From assembly GCA_028641055.1 (NCBI GenBank), contig CM054061.1:34095877-34159876 (forward strand): a stretch of DNA of 64,000 bases, written 5' to 3'. Source of the stretch: Alopecurus myosuroides. Lineage: Eukaryota; Streptophyta; Magnoliopsida; Poales; Poaceae. Position 1 is the stretch's first letter, and each line of letters begins with the position of its first letter. The position numbers were made by a program, and so were the translations under genes. This document shows positions 46,927 through 57,192 of the stretch, piece by piece. The notes under the pieces are model-generated. The model was not told the DNA's origin. It ran no database searches and saw only the letters and a list, made by a program, of their open reading frames with translations.

Positions 46927-47141
46927 CCCATCGGACGACGCGCGCGCGTGGCCTCTGGTTCTACCAGAACGAGGTCGAGGTAGAGATAGAATCTGCGTTT
47001 CTTGTTTTATGTGTCATGATACGGTATCTACCTATGTTACTCTAACCATCTCTCTCCTCATTAATTACCCGCCACATCAGCTTTTTTGTGGGTCCAAGTT
47101 GTATGATACTAGCTATGATACCACCACTATGGCTAGTCTTC

Positions 47142-49007
47142 GTAACGCGGGACGGCTTGTGGATGGGGTTCGACGCGGGACGGCTTTGCCGTATATAAAG
47201 CGCTCCATGTCAGCAGGTAAGATACGCCGAAGACTTGTGCCGTTTCTAGCTGTTCCTAAGCATTAAATGTGTTTGCTCCATGCATGGGAAGTGATTGGTT
47301 AAGAGCTGTTTTGGTAACCAATTAAGCGAGGCAATTTATCATTTGCCTTGGGTGTAGGGCCAAGAGCCGTAGCCATGGGAACAAACGGCTCTTCTCCATT
47401 TCTCATTAACTAGTGTCCACATAAGCAAAATTATCCTAGCTGGACACCTAAGAAACGATCCATGCTGTAGCATTAGAGAAGGCCTTAGCGCTGCTCTTCC
47501 TGGCCGTGCACTGCCGGAAATCACGAGACTTGCGATCATTTAGCGCTGCTCTTCCTAATCCTGTCTTTTTTTTATTTTTTCCGAGCGCACTCAGTTTCCA
47601 TCCCACTGTCCGTAACTTGCAAATCATCTCATATTCCCTCTTTGTCATCTATCTGCAACAATGGCGCACAGCCAGAACGCAAAGACGATGGCTTCCAGCC
47701 ATCCACTCTGGGACCCCGGCGAGTTGTGGATCAAAAAGACGGCGCCGGCCATTCGATATATCCTCGAAGGGTTCCTCCAGAGCAATGTCACCCGCCTCCC
47801 TCAAGGGCTTCATGCGCACTATCGCCCTCTACTCCCGTTGGCGCCTTCCAGACTCATAGCGCGCCGGCCGCTCATTAGTGGCTCACTATCTTCTTGTTCC
47901 TTCACCTGCGCGGTATCGTTCCTCTCGGTACCAGAACCCTTGCGATGCGTCCGCCCCCCCAGATCCACCGTGGACGAGCAACGGGGCGAGATCTTGAACG
48001 CTGGTTCGACCTCCTTGCCGCAAGTGAATCCAGGATCTCGTCATCCATAACCCTCCTTGGCCGATGCCTCCCCAGTCCCCACCACTGTTTTCAGTTGCGC
48101 CTCTCTCACCTGCCTACCACATGTTTGTTTCAATTCTTTGCATACATGTGGAATTTTCCCGCGCACCGGCAGCCTCAAGACACATCGGCGCCGCCGCCGC
48201 ACCACAACGTCGACTCGTCACCCACCGCGCCTCCTTCAGCGAAGCCCACGAAAAGAGCCGGCGCACATGGTTGCACGTGAGTTGGAAATTAAATTATTCT
48301 AGTTGCACATAGATTGCACGTGATTTGAAACTTCAACTCGATGACATCATCTCAGTGTGAATTAATTCTCATTCGATTGAGCCATACTCGCTCCCTTTAT
48401 TTAAGTCGGTCGTCATTTTTTTCGTTTTTCAAGACCAGTGATTTTGTTTGAAATGTTTCTTTGTGGAAGCTCTTCTTTTCCTTGGTGATATTTTTGGTAA
48501 TTGGATTGTAAAATTGTAGAACCCATCCTTGTATACTTTTAAATTTGTAAACAATATTTGGAAATTTGATTGGAATTTTATAAGACAACATATAATTTTC
48601 TAGAAGCTCGACCTTTTACCGTTGGAATATTCCTATAAATATTTTGACTCCTACATATATAGTTTTGAAAGTTAGTTTTACATTTCTTAAAATTGATCAT
48701 GATATTCTAAAATTTCATGATTTTTGAAGCTTGAGTCATATGTTTTTAAAGATGGATTGTAAATCTTTTGAAAATAACTCTCAGGTTACAGGAACCTCAT
48801 GAACTATGTCGAAATTTAACCTTTTCTATTAAATTTGGCAACACTTCGTGATCTAAAATACACTTCTAACAAAACTTTTGATTCACTTGAAAGTAAATGT
48901 GGTATTTTTTTGCCTAGTGACCTTAAGGTACCCTGACCTGTTAGTTATAGCTTTATCTAGCCGACGTTTGTACCATCAATTTATCTAGACACGAGAACAT
49001 GTCTTCA
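47142..49007. other. Unassigned stretch with MITE-like remnants
   Basis: 47200-47480 has MITE-like features (TCATTAACTAGTGTCCACAT). A short open frame starts at ATG 47661 (MAHSQNAKTMASSHPLWDP), but its reading ends in GC-rich overlap and no motif is recognised; it may be a gene fragment. At about 48370 TACTCGCTCCCTTTATTT resembles one Stowaway MITE end, without a partner. 48400-49000 is AT-rich and non-coding. Confidence 0.35.
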
Positions 49008-50806
49008 TTTTTTTTCCAACTGGGAACTACCCCCTTTCCATTAACTTTCATCAACGGAAATACAGGGTTCAAAATACAATAGGAAGAAGAAGGGGGTAGA
49101 TAAACGGTAGGAAAACCCGCTGTGCACACTCGGCTCGAGCAACGCACTACGGGGCAAAAAACCTACCACGTAAACTACCAAAACGAACATAAGGAGTCTA
49201 GTCCAAACACACCACATACAAGCTGTTTAATGAAACAGGGAACACAAAACTGCAAACCAGCCGACCAAAGTCATCCAGACCGCAACCCAGTAATCAAACT
49301 CCAAAACGTCCAGAAGGAAGGAAACTTCTCAGGCATCCGAACCATCAGTGATCCTAAGTATCACCCGACCATCTCCCAGCCCGGCGCCCCCAGCAGTGCA
49401 GTGTGCCGCCAACGTAGCTGCTTTGCGAACCAGCCAAGCCGCGCCCTCTTTGATCTTCTCGCAATCTCCAGTGTCGTATAAACTTGCCCAATAACAAAGT
49501 AAAGAGCAAACATTTTATACAGTCACAACAGGTGATCTCACAATCTTATTATCGAAAGTGATAGCATTCCTGATGGTCCAAACGGACCAACAAACCACAG
49601 CCATCAAGAGCATATGGAACTTCCTATCTCCCGGAAAGAACATGTGTAACCAGGCCATACTTTGCCACATTGATTTAGGACAGGAGGTAGATCCAACAAC
49701 AGACCCCAAAGTCCCCCAAACCACTTTAGCATGAGTGCAAGTAAAGAAAAGATGACTAGCAGTTTCCATATTGTCACAAAAAGAGCAAGTAGGATTCCCC
49801 AACCAATTTCTTTTCTTCAGATTATCTCTTGTTAACACGGCATCACGAAATAGTTGCCAGAGGAAGATTTTTATTTTTAATGGGATCTTGGCCTTCCAGA
49901 TCCACTTATTGTTAGAGCCTGACAATGTAGATTCCAGGAAACAGTAAACTGACTTTGTCGAAAATCTCCCGTTAGGATTCGACGACCAAATCACCTGATC
50001 ATCTCGATCCAAATTTGACCGAGCTCTCACATAGGCAACAAGATGATTCCACTGGTTAGATAACGTAGGAGTCAAGCGTCGCCTAAAAGAGGTAATGCAA
50101 TCAGCATTTAACATTCTCTCCACTGTCCAGTTTTGTTCATGACAAATATTAAACAGTTCAGGATAGGACATACAGAGTGAGCGCCCATCCAGCCAGGGGT
50201 CTAGCCAAAATCGAACTATATTACCTCTATGCAGCAGTACCTTTCTCCCAGCCATGTAGGTGTCCTTAACCTTCAACAAAGCCTTCCAACAAGGTGAATC
50301 AGTCACTCTACTTTTCACAGAAGCCACAGATTTATTTTTAAGATATTTAGCCTTGACAATTTGTTGCCACAAGCCAGGTTGCGTATCTAACTTCCACCAC
50401 CACTTACACAGGAGGCTAATATTTTGCCTATGCAAATTTTTAACACCCAGACCACCTTTTGATTTCGAGCGACAAACCCTGTTCCACTTAACCATATAGT
50501 ACTTTCTTTTTTTATTCTTACCTGACCAAAAAAACCTCCTCCTATGCTTATCCATTTTTTCAATGAGATTTTTACTTAGGAGGAACATCGACATAAAGTA
50601 CATAGGAATCCCAGTTAAACTAGAATCAAGAAGGGTAAGTCTCCCTCCCGAGGAAGCAAAATCACTGACCCAGGTGCCCAATTTTTTCACCATCCTACCG
50701 TCAAGAAATTCCCAGTCAATCATTTTCAAGTTAGCAAAGGAGATAGGTACCCCAAGGTACTTTAGGGGAAGTTGACCCACTCTACACCCAAACATATTAG
50801 AGTAAA
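49008..50806 (-). mobile_element. LINE B, same family as LINE A, 5' part missing
   Basis: On the minus strand the 3' end is an A8 tail (T run at 49008-49015) after a 0.5-kb 3' UTR. The 5' end stops abruptly at 50806, where a minus-strand Helitron 3' end (CTAG, 50807-50810) abuts it between A and T. The 5' half of the LINE is not seen in the rest of the window. Confidence 0.85.
49515..50806 (-). pseudogene. LINE ORF2 C-terminal part: RT thumb and zf-RVT
   Basis: The frame is open from the Helitron junction (VYSNMFGCRVGQLPLKYLG) to the stop at 49515. It contains the region after the RT active site (KYLGVPISFA, FFWSGKNKKRKYYMVKW) and the zf-RVT-like domain (PTCSFCDNMETASHLFFTC). It is colinear with LINE A, positions about 2075-3370. 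The endonuclease and YADD are missing, so it cannot work, although what remains has no internal stop. The frame extends a few codons into Helitron sequence upstream; these are not part of the LINE protein. Confidence 0.85.
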
Positions 50807-50836
50807 CTAGGAAACGTGCCCGTGCATTGCAACGGG
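50807..50836 (-). mobile_element. Helitron 3' terminus on the minus strand
   Basis: On the minus strand: stem CCCGT...ACGGG (50836-50819), eight bases, CTAG (50810-50807), then T. The Helitron body lies to the right. It inserted into LINE B. A possible 5' end is at 63659, but flanking LINE sequence is not found there. Confidence 0.65.
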
Positions 50837-51885
50837 GAGACAAATAATTTCATCGCCGAAACACACAAAATTCTCGTTGATACAACCATGGCGTGTTGCA
50901 GAAATAAACTACGTGAAAACAATTGCCACATCCTCTCTTGGTCCACGTGACGATCTGCATAAAAATTTGGAAAACAATGACGGATGATTCTAAAGATTAT
51001 AGATTAGCATGAGAGTTTATCTGTTTTGAATGTGTACGTAGTATGTAAACATGATGTGCCTTGAATTACAATTCATATCCTCGCGACACCTTCCTATGTC
51101 CCTAAGCTTGCTAGCTTCGCTCATCATGAGATTAGTAAAAGTTGAGAAGAAAACAACGGCCGTGCAGTAGGGAGATGCATGATTTGATTCCTCATGTATT
51201 TCAACGAAGAGCCAATTAGAGGAGAATATTTACCAGAAGTTTTCTCCTAGGATTTTTGGCACCGGTGGCCTTCCTATTCGGATGAAAATCAAGCATCACA
51301 GCTCGTCAAAAGAAACCTTTTTACAATTATATGTTAAATAAATTAACATGAAAAGTCTACCCCGCTGATGCATCATGGATTTAGAAGTGTCAAGGGAAAA
51401 AATATGTACAAAGGTTGTACATCTATACAACAGTCAAGATATTGTCAAACTATATCTATATCTATACCTAATAATAAAAACGTTAACGTTTCTTACTCCC
51501 TAATTTCGTCCGTTTTTCGTCTTTCTAATCGTGGCTTGCTTTCTTACCTCATGGCTCCGTGTGCCTGATTCGTGAGTTCTGCGCGCATGCCACTCTCCCT
51601 GGCCCGCGGCCCATCCAAATCATTCACGGATAACTACCTAGACCCAGCCTTCCCTTAAAAAAAGAAGGATAACGACCCAGCCAAATTCGTGCGTGACTAT
51701 TTTTTTTGACTTGTCGTGCGTGAGTATGTCACGATACGGGAAAAAAAATAGGACGCACAGGATACTTTGTTGTATAGTCCCACCTCGCCTTCTTACACCG
51801 AGTCCCACCAGTTTATTCGCATTGCGAGGTTGCGTTGAACATCAGCATTGAGAATAAATAGGCAACACCACCGTGCTCGGCCCAA
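50837..51885. other. Helitron interior and junction, no gene seen
   Basis: Mixed AT-rich sequence without coding motifs. At 51460/51461 A/TCTATACCTAATAATAAA has the form of a plus-strand Helitron 5' end whose 3' partner is unclear. Confidence 0.35.
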
Positions 51886-52168
51886 TCTCCACTAATATTA
51901 AAAGACACACAGGGTGTGATCCAAATGATCTACACCGTCAAACCAACGCATCGAACGGTTCAGCTTAAGACTAAAACACACCCGACGGACCGCGACTAAT
52001 GAAAACGTCCGTTTACAAACGAGAAAAAAAAATCCTCCGCCGAGCACGCAACCCGCCACTGGCCGCCGTACACCCGTCGCTGCCGTGCCTGTGCGCCCGC
52101 TACACCGCCGCCGCAACCTCAGTAAAATCTAATTATCGGGAAGGAACTAAATTCACCGCTGTGGAACT

Positions 52169-53686
52169 TTTTTTTTGAAACAAAGGCAAAAATTGTGTCT
52201 TTTTAATTGATATAGAAAGAGTAAACATGGGAGGCCTAAGCAAAAAATGTAAGAAAGAAGGTATAAAACCGGCCAAAAAAAAATTCAGTCCGTAAAAACC
52301 TCTAAAATTCTCGTCCCTCTGTCATCTATAACAGACACCGGGCAGAAAAACTAGGCGCGGACCACCTACTCCCTGGCCGAAGAGGGGTCAACAGCGGCAA
52401 GACTCGGCATGTTGAGTTTGCAAAGCTGAGCGAGCGCCTGACAAGATGAGACAGACATCGGTGTCTTAAAACCATTCACGAATTACTTCTGAGCCTGCTC
52501 CAAATGGACATCGGTTGCAATTTAAGTTCCCATATTTTTGGACAACACGCGGACAACCTTATCTATGGTCGGCATCTTCGGTTTTGCTCCCAACCGTGCA
52601 TTGTGGCGAATTTCCATCGCCAAAGGATCAACACGGGCCGGAGCCGTGGTCCGAGGAGCAGGACAAGGAAGCAGGGGCACAGTCTCCATGACAAACAGGT
52701 CCTGAACCGTGCCCAACAACGACGCAACAATGTCACTGTCCACGCTCTCACCCATCCCGCAAGCATCGATCATAGAGAACCCTCCACCCTCGCCATTGAT
52801 CGGCGAGGGAGCCAGGAGATCACTCAGCAGGGCATCATCAGCGTCCCCCTTGGACTCAACACCCTGGTTCATCTTCATCCCCGCCAACAGGTGCGCCTCG
52901 TCGTCGCAGCCCAGAGAAGGCGAGTGGGACGGCGTCGTCAAAGTGCCGGGGACAGCGCTGACGAGGTCATCGCCAACGTGGATATGGACCTGGCTTCCCT
53001 CGACGAGGAACTGAACCAACCGCTCAGGAGGGACGACGAGCACATCGTCGTTGTCGCACAACGGTGCAGCGATCGCCTCCACCCGCTCCAGGAAGGCCAG
53101 TGGACTCGGAGAGGAGCGACTCCACCACCCCGGCAAGAAACTCCTGAGCTCTGCCCGGAGCGAGGCTGTAAGCACGGCGAAGGCAGCATTGAGCTCCTCG
53201 GCGAAGACAGCGCGGAACTCCTCGGCCGAGGACCACGGGGGCTATTCAAATGGAGCCTGAGCAGCCGCGGGGCCGACGACGGACGCCCAGGAGCGAGCAT
53301 CCGGAGCCGGAGGAGACGAGGTTGGAGCACGAGAAGTAGGACATCGGGGAGGCGCCGACTTCTTGGGGACTTTCTTAGAACGGCGTTGAGGACAATCTCT
53401 CTCACGGTGGCCGAAGAGTTTGCACGAGAGACATCGAATCAGATCAGTGCACTTAGCCAAGCGGTGGAAGGAGTGAGACATCGAGAGCAGAGCCCCTCGG
53501 TGTGCTTCTTGAAACGGAGCAGGCTTGCCTCCTCACGGGCCGAGCGCTGCGGCATGGGCCTCATAGCAGCACCGCCGTGGTCGTCGCGGTGGCGAGGAAG
53601 CCCAACCCGACCCGGGCGGCCCCACGGAGGAACGACGAGCCTAGACACGCAAAAGGTTGACTTATGCACGCTGCATGATATGTGGT
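52169..53686 (-). pseudogene. gag-like (zinc-knuckle) retroposon ORF, broken
   Basis: Minus strand. Reading from about 53669: MPQRSAREEASLLRFKKHTE and LCSRCL, then after a frameshift near 53480 a CCHC zinc knuckle (CLSCKLFGHRERDC, about 53385-53430), a Pro/Ala-rich linker, a TAG stop at 53242-53244, and then a conserved C-terminal part to 52522 (LFVMETVPLLPC, KMPTIDKVVRVL). A 3' UTR follows, ending in a polyA tail (T run 52169-52177). The layout matches the ORF1/gag-like protein of Triticeae LINEs, an RNA-binding protein. No RT follows, so this is an ORF1-only copy. CACTA-2 begins just past its 5' side. Confidence 0.6.
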
Positions 53687-54419
53687 AGCACTAGTGGAAA
53701 CAGGGCCTTTTGTCCCGGGTCGTAAGGGCCATTTGTCCCGGTTGTGCAACCGGGATGGGCTAGCCGGGACAAATGGCCCTCCCCATTGGTCCCGGTTGTG
53801 CCAGGACCCGGGATGGTAAGGATAGGCCACGTGGCGAACCTGGGCCAGGGGTCGGCCAGGGAGTTCGTCCCGGTTCGTTCAAGGGACCGGGATGGATACT
53901 TTTTTGGAAAAATATATATAATCGTAAATTTTCGCGTCCAGGCCCACGTCTTTTGGGCTCCTGTCTCCCAATCCCGAGCCGGCCTCCCCTTCCCCAACCG
54001 CGTCCAGGCCCACGTCTTTAATTAAGCCCACTGGCCACATTTTTTTGTCAAAAGGGCCCACTGGCCCGCGTCTTTTATTATGGTTAGTCAACGGTTCGAA
54101 GGGGCCACTGGCCAGCGGCCTGGTGGCTGGCTCGCCTGGTCCCTTAAATTAAGACCACAGGAAGGTCAAAGGGCCACTGTCGCCTCGTCTTCCCGCCCCG
54201 CCTCGGCTTCCCGCGCCCCCACTTCCCCACGCGCGCGTGCCACAGCTGCAACCGCCGCCACGCCTCGGCTCCCGCCCGCATTCATGGCCGCCTGCAACCG
54301 CCGCCACGTTCAGGCCGCCTGTTGGCATGCCAGCCCCCCGGGTCCTTTTTAAAGGGCCCCCGCCGCCCGTACCACCCATCCACCCCGGTCGCGCTCGAGC
54401 CAAAGGAACCATAGCCACC

Positions 54420-55448
54420 ATGTCCCGCTGGTTCGGCAGCGGCTCCGGCAAGCGCCCAAGGAACGACCACGAAGGCTCCTCGAGCGGCGCCGGCCGCATC
54501 CCACCCCCGCCGGCGGAGGCCTTCGGCTACGGCCCTGGAGGTGTCCGCCTCGGCGGGACGCCGCGCGTCCCCGCGCCACCTCCGGCGGCACGCCCGCCGC
54601 CCCGCGCCGCGCCCAAGGGCAAGCGGTTCCGCCGGTACGTCTGGGCGGTGGAGGCCGAGTGGCACTGGAACAACGCCACGCCGGTGTTCTATGCTGACGT
54701 CCACCTCCCGGACGGCTGGCACCTGAACCCCCAGCGGATCCCTGTGCCGCTGGCCCCGACCGGCGAGGCGCTGCTCGAGGAGATCGACCGCCGGCGCGAG
54801 CTCCTGCCGGCCCCCGTCCGCAGGGAGCGCGAGTACGCGCGCAGCTCCCCCTACTGGGCTGCCTGGCTCGAGCACGAGCACGAGCAGCGCCGGCTCTCCT
54901 TCATCCCCGCCCCCCACGAGGCGGACGTGGCGGACTACCCCGCGGCACCGCCCGGCCGGGAGAGGGAGCTGTGGCTCCTCGAGGACATCCCGGAGGACTT
55001 CTCCGGGGAGGAGGACCCCGAGCTCCGGGCCGCCATGGAGGAGGCCTGCGAGGCCTCCCGCCGCTCCCTCCGGGAAGACGAGATCAAGCGGTGGGAGCGG
55101 GTCGTGGCCGCCGCCGACGCCGACGCCATGCCGCCGCCGCCCCCTACCGAGCCTGCCCCCTGGTGGCAGCAGATGTACGCCGACTGGAAGGCGTCCGAGG
55201 ACAAGCCGCCGCCGCAGCCGCTCCCCCCAGGCCTGGAGTACGGCATGTCCTGGGCCTGGACCGGCGGCGCTTGGGCGTCGGCGTAGGAGGAGCTGCCCCC
55301 ACCACCGCCGCCGCAGGAGGTGCTGCCCCCGCCACCGCCGTACGCGCCTCCGATGCCCCCGATGCCTCCACCCCCGGCCCAGCCGCCTGCCCACCTATGG
55401 CAGCCACCCCCCTACCAGTGCATCTCCTCCGACGAGGAGGACGACTAG
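54420..55448 (+). pseudogene. CACTA-2 cargo protein, unknown, one in-frame stop (288 + 53 aa)
   Basis: Intronless, very GC-rich. ATG 54420 sits in a good context (GCCACCATG) and reads MSRWFGSGSGKRPRNDHEGS. Features: Gly/Ser and Pro-rich N-terminus, a basic-aromatic segment (KGKRFRRYVWAVEAEWHW, about residues 74-92), DVHLPDGWHLNPQRIPVPL (about residues 98-116), Arg/Glu-rich middle, WWQQMYADWKASEDKP near residue 250. TAG at 55284-55286 stops the frame, but it continues open through a Pro-rich stretch to TAG 55446-55448 with an acidic end (SSDEEDD), suggesting the longer protein is ancestral. Its layout (basic/aromatic core, acidic tail) recalls the other cargo proteins here, without evident sequence similarity. 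TTTTTAAAG at about 54344 could serve as TATA box. Function unknown. Confidence 0.6.
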
Positions 55449-57192
55449 ATCGGCGCCGGTGCGCCCCCCTAGACTAAGCTACCCCCCCAAGAAAACGGCC
55501 GGCCGCCTGTGGCCGCGCCGCCCCCTATCTATGTAAATAAGGCCCCTGGCCTTTTTTTTAATATAAGTTGTGTGCCCCTAGTCTACCGTGTCCCTAGCCC
55601 ATCCCCGCCGGCGGTCCGCCGGCGGCATCTGTCTACTCGTTCCCGCCGCCGGCAGGGCTTCGCCAAGCCATGCCCACTCGTTCCCGCCGCCTGGGGTGCT
55701 CGTTCGGCCTGGAGAGAGGGCCGCGATTTTTATACACCTGGGCCTCTGGTCCCGGCCCGTGTCACCAACCGGGACTAGAGCCCCTTTGGTCCCGGTTAGT
55801 ACCACGGGCCGGGACCAAAAACTAAATTTCGAATTTCGGTGGCACCCTGCGCGCCCAAAAATTTTTAGCGCCAAAATTTGAAACGGTTAATTTTGCGCAT
55901 TAACAACTTCAATATACATTCAAATTTGACAAAAATTCCAACATGAAAAATGCTAGAATTTGCAAAACTAATTTAAATCCATTTTTCGTTTAACTAAATA
56001 ATTATTCTAACTATTGAAACTATTAATTATTTTATCATTTGTATATAATTTGAATATAAAAATGTTACAATTTTTGTTTTCTCTCGTGATCTTCCGAGTT
56101 AGTTCAGAGCATACAAGGCATCCCGGGTGATTTATATAAAATTCGACAAAGCGAGTTGTACCTTATTGACACGGTGAATTTGAGATCTTCGTCTACAACA
56201 GAAAAACCATAGTTTTCCTTCGAAGGTTTACTATGCGCATCCACACGTATTTTCCCTTTATCCCGACCCCCGCTTGAAAACATAGTAACTTCCGTGTACG
56301 CGGCAAGCCGCAGGGGGAGCATCAGACTTAAAGCAGAGACGGGCGGTCGGGGGGGGGGGGGAGACCGCGTCATTGCTGTCGCGCTTTCCTCTCCTCTGCT
56401 CGTCCGCCGTCGCCGTCGAGCTCCCCTCCGCCTTCAACATTTGGGATCTTCGTTGTTCAGTTAGACGTTTCTCCTCCAAAAATTTCTCATATCTGTTAAA
56501 GAAGTACCGAAGCTCTATTTCTGTTTTAAGGATATCTGTCAGGATGGTATCCCTGCTATCACTTCGAAGTGTGCCTACAATATCTGCGCTTTTTTGGGTT
56601 GTTTATGGTGGTTAACTACAATGAATAACAATAGAGGCCTGTCATAATCACTTGTTCTATACCGTGTGTCAACACATACTACATCTCGAAAGTAGTTATA
56701 ATCCTGCAATATCTGTCAGGATGGTATCCGTACTATCACTTCGAAATGTTCCTGCAATATCTGCCTACAGTCATCTCATACTCGGATATGGGTCATAGTT
56801 GTCAGCTTTTTACCGGTCAATACAAAATACTGATCAAACAGAACTATATGATCATGTATTCCACGCTTATTATTACACATCACCAACATACGGATAAGAG
56901 AGAAACAGAAAAGTGGGTGGGTGTGCCGCTGGTTGGAATAATAATGAAGTCAGGCTGGTCATAGTTGTCAAACACTCAATGCTTGGCAGCTTTTGACCGA
57001 TCAATACAAACTATTGGTCAAACTTGCACCTACTCCATTCATAATCACAGAATATGTATAAATATCATTTTGGCTAACAAAATCTCGTTCATACTACGTT
57101 ATAAGAACTATGATCATGTATTCCACGTTTATTATTACACATCACCAACAACATCCCTATCTAGTCTTCTGAATTTTCTTCCTGTCCCTTGC
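55449..57192. other. CACTA-2 interior without a gene
   Basis: Internal subterminal-type repeats at 55740-55820, an AT-rich part to 56100, then GC-mixed sequence with two similar segments (ATCTGTCAGGATGGTATCC at about 56535 and 56709) and repeated TTTTACCGGTCAATACAAA-like blocks near 56806 and 56994. No convincing ORF. Confidence 0.45.

Larger units (their letters stand above)
36934..47007. mobile_element. Mutator-like element (MULE), 10.1 kb, FAR1-type transposase plus Ulp1-like gene
   Basis: Boundaries are inferred from the split MITE: TATGTGT occurs on both sides (36927-36933 and 47008-47014) and could be most of a Mutator 9-bp duplication. The two ends share a degenerate inverted repeat (GACGCTG..CTAT...GAGGTCGGCCTCGTT at about 36967-36996, its inverse at about 46967-46996). 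The interior holds a FAR1/MULE transposase gene on the plus strand and a Ulp1-like protease gene on the minus strand, tail to tail with about 340 bp between their stops. The motif TTGCCATGTA recurs in both subterminal regions. Confidence 0.7.
36787..47138. mobile_element. MITE of ~270 bp split by the Mutator-like element
   Basis: The left half (36787-36933) starts GACTAGTCATAGTGG and the right half (47008-47138) ends CCACTATGGCTAGTC, forming inverted repeats flanked by TTC on both sides. Both halves carry the internal motif AGTATCAT / ATGATACT typical of a very common Triticeae MITE. Joined, they make one element of about 270 bp, so the 10-kb insert landed in a pre-existing MITE. Confidence 0.7.

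Noticed and set aside
52504..53688. 394-codon plus-strand open frame
   Set aside because: It is the antisense shadow of the gag-like ORF, whose zinc knuckle and conserved segments read on the minus strand.
54282..55394. 370-codon minus-strand open frame
   Set aside because: Shadow of the CACTA-2 cargo ORF, repetitive Arg/Gly/Leu composition, no motif.
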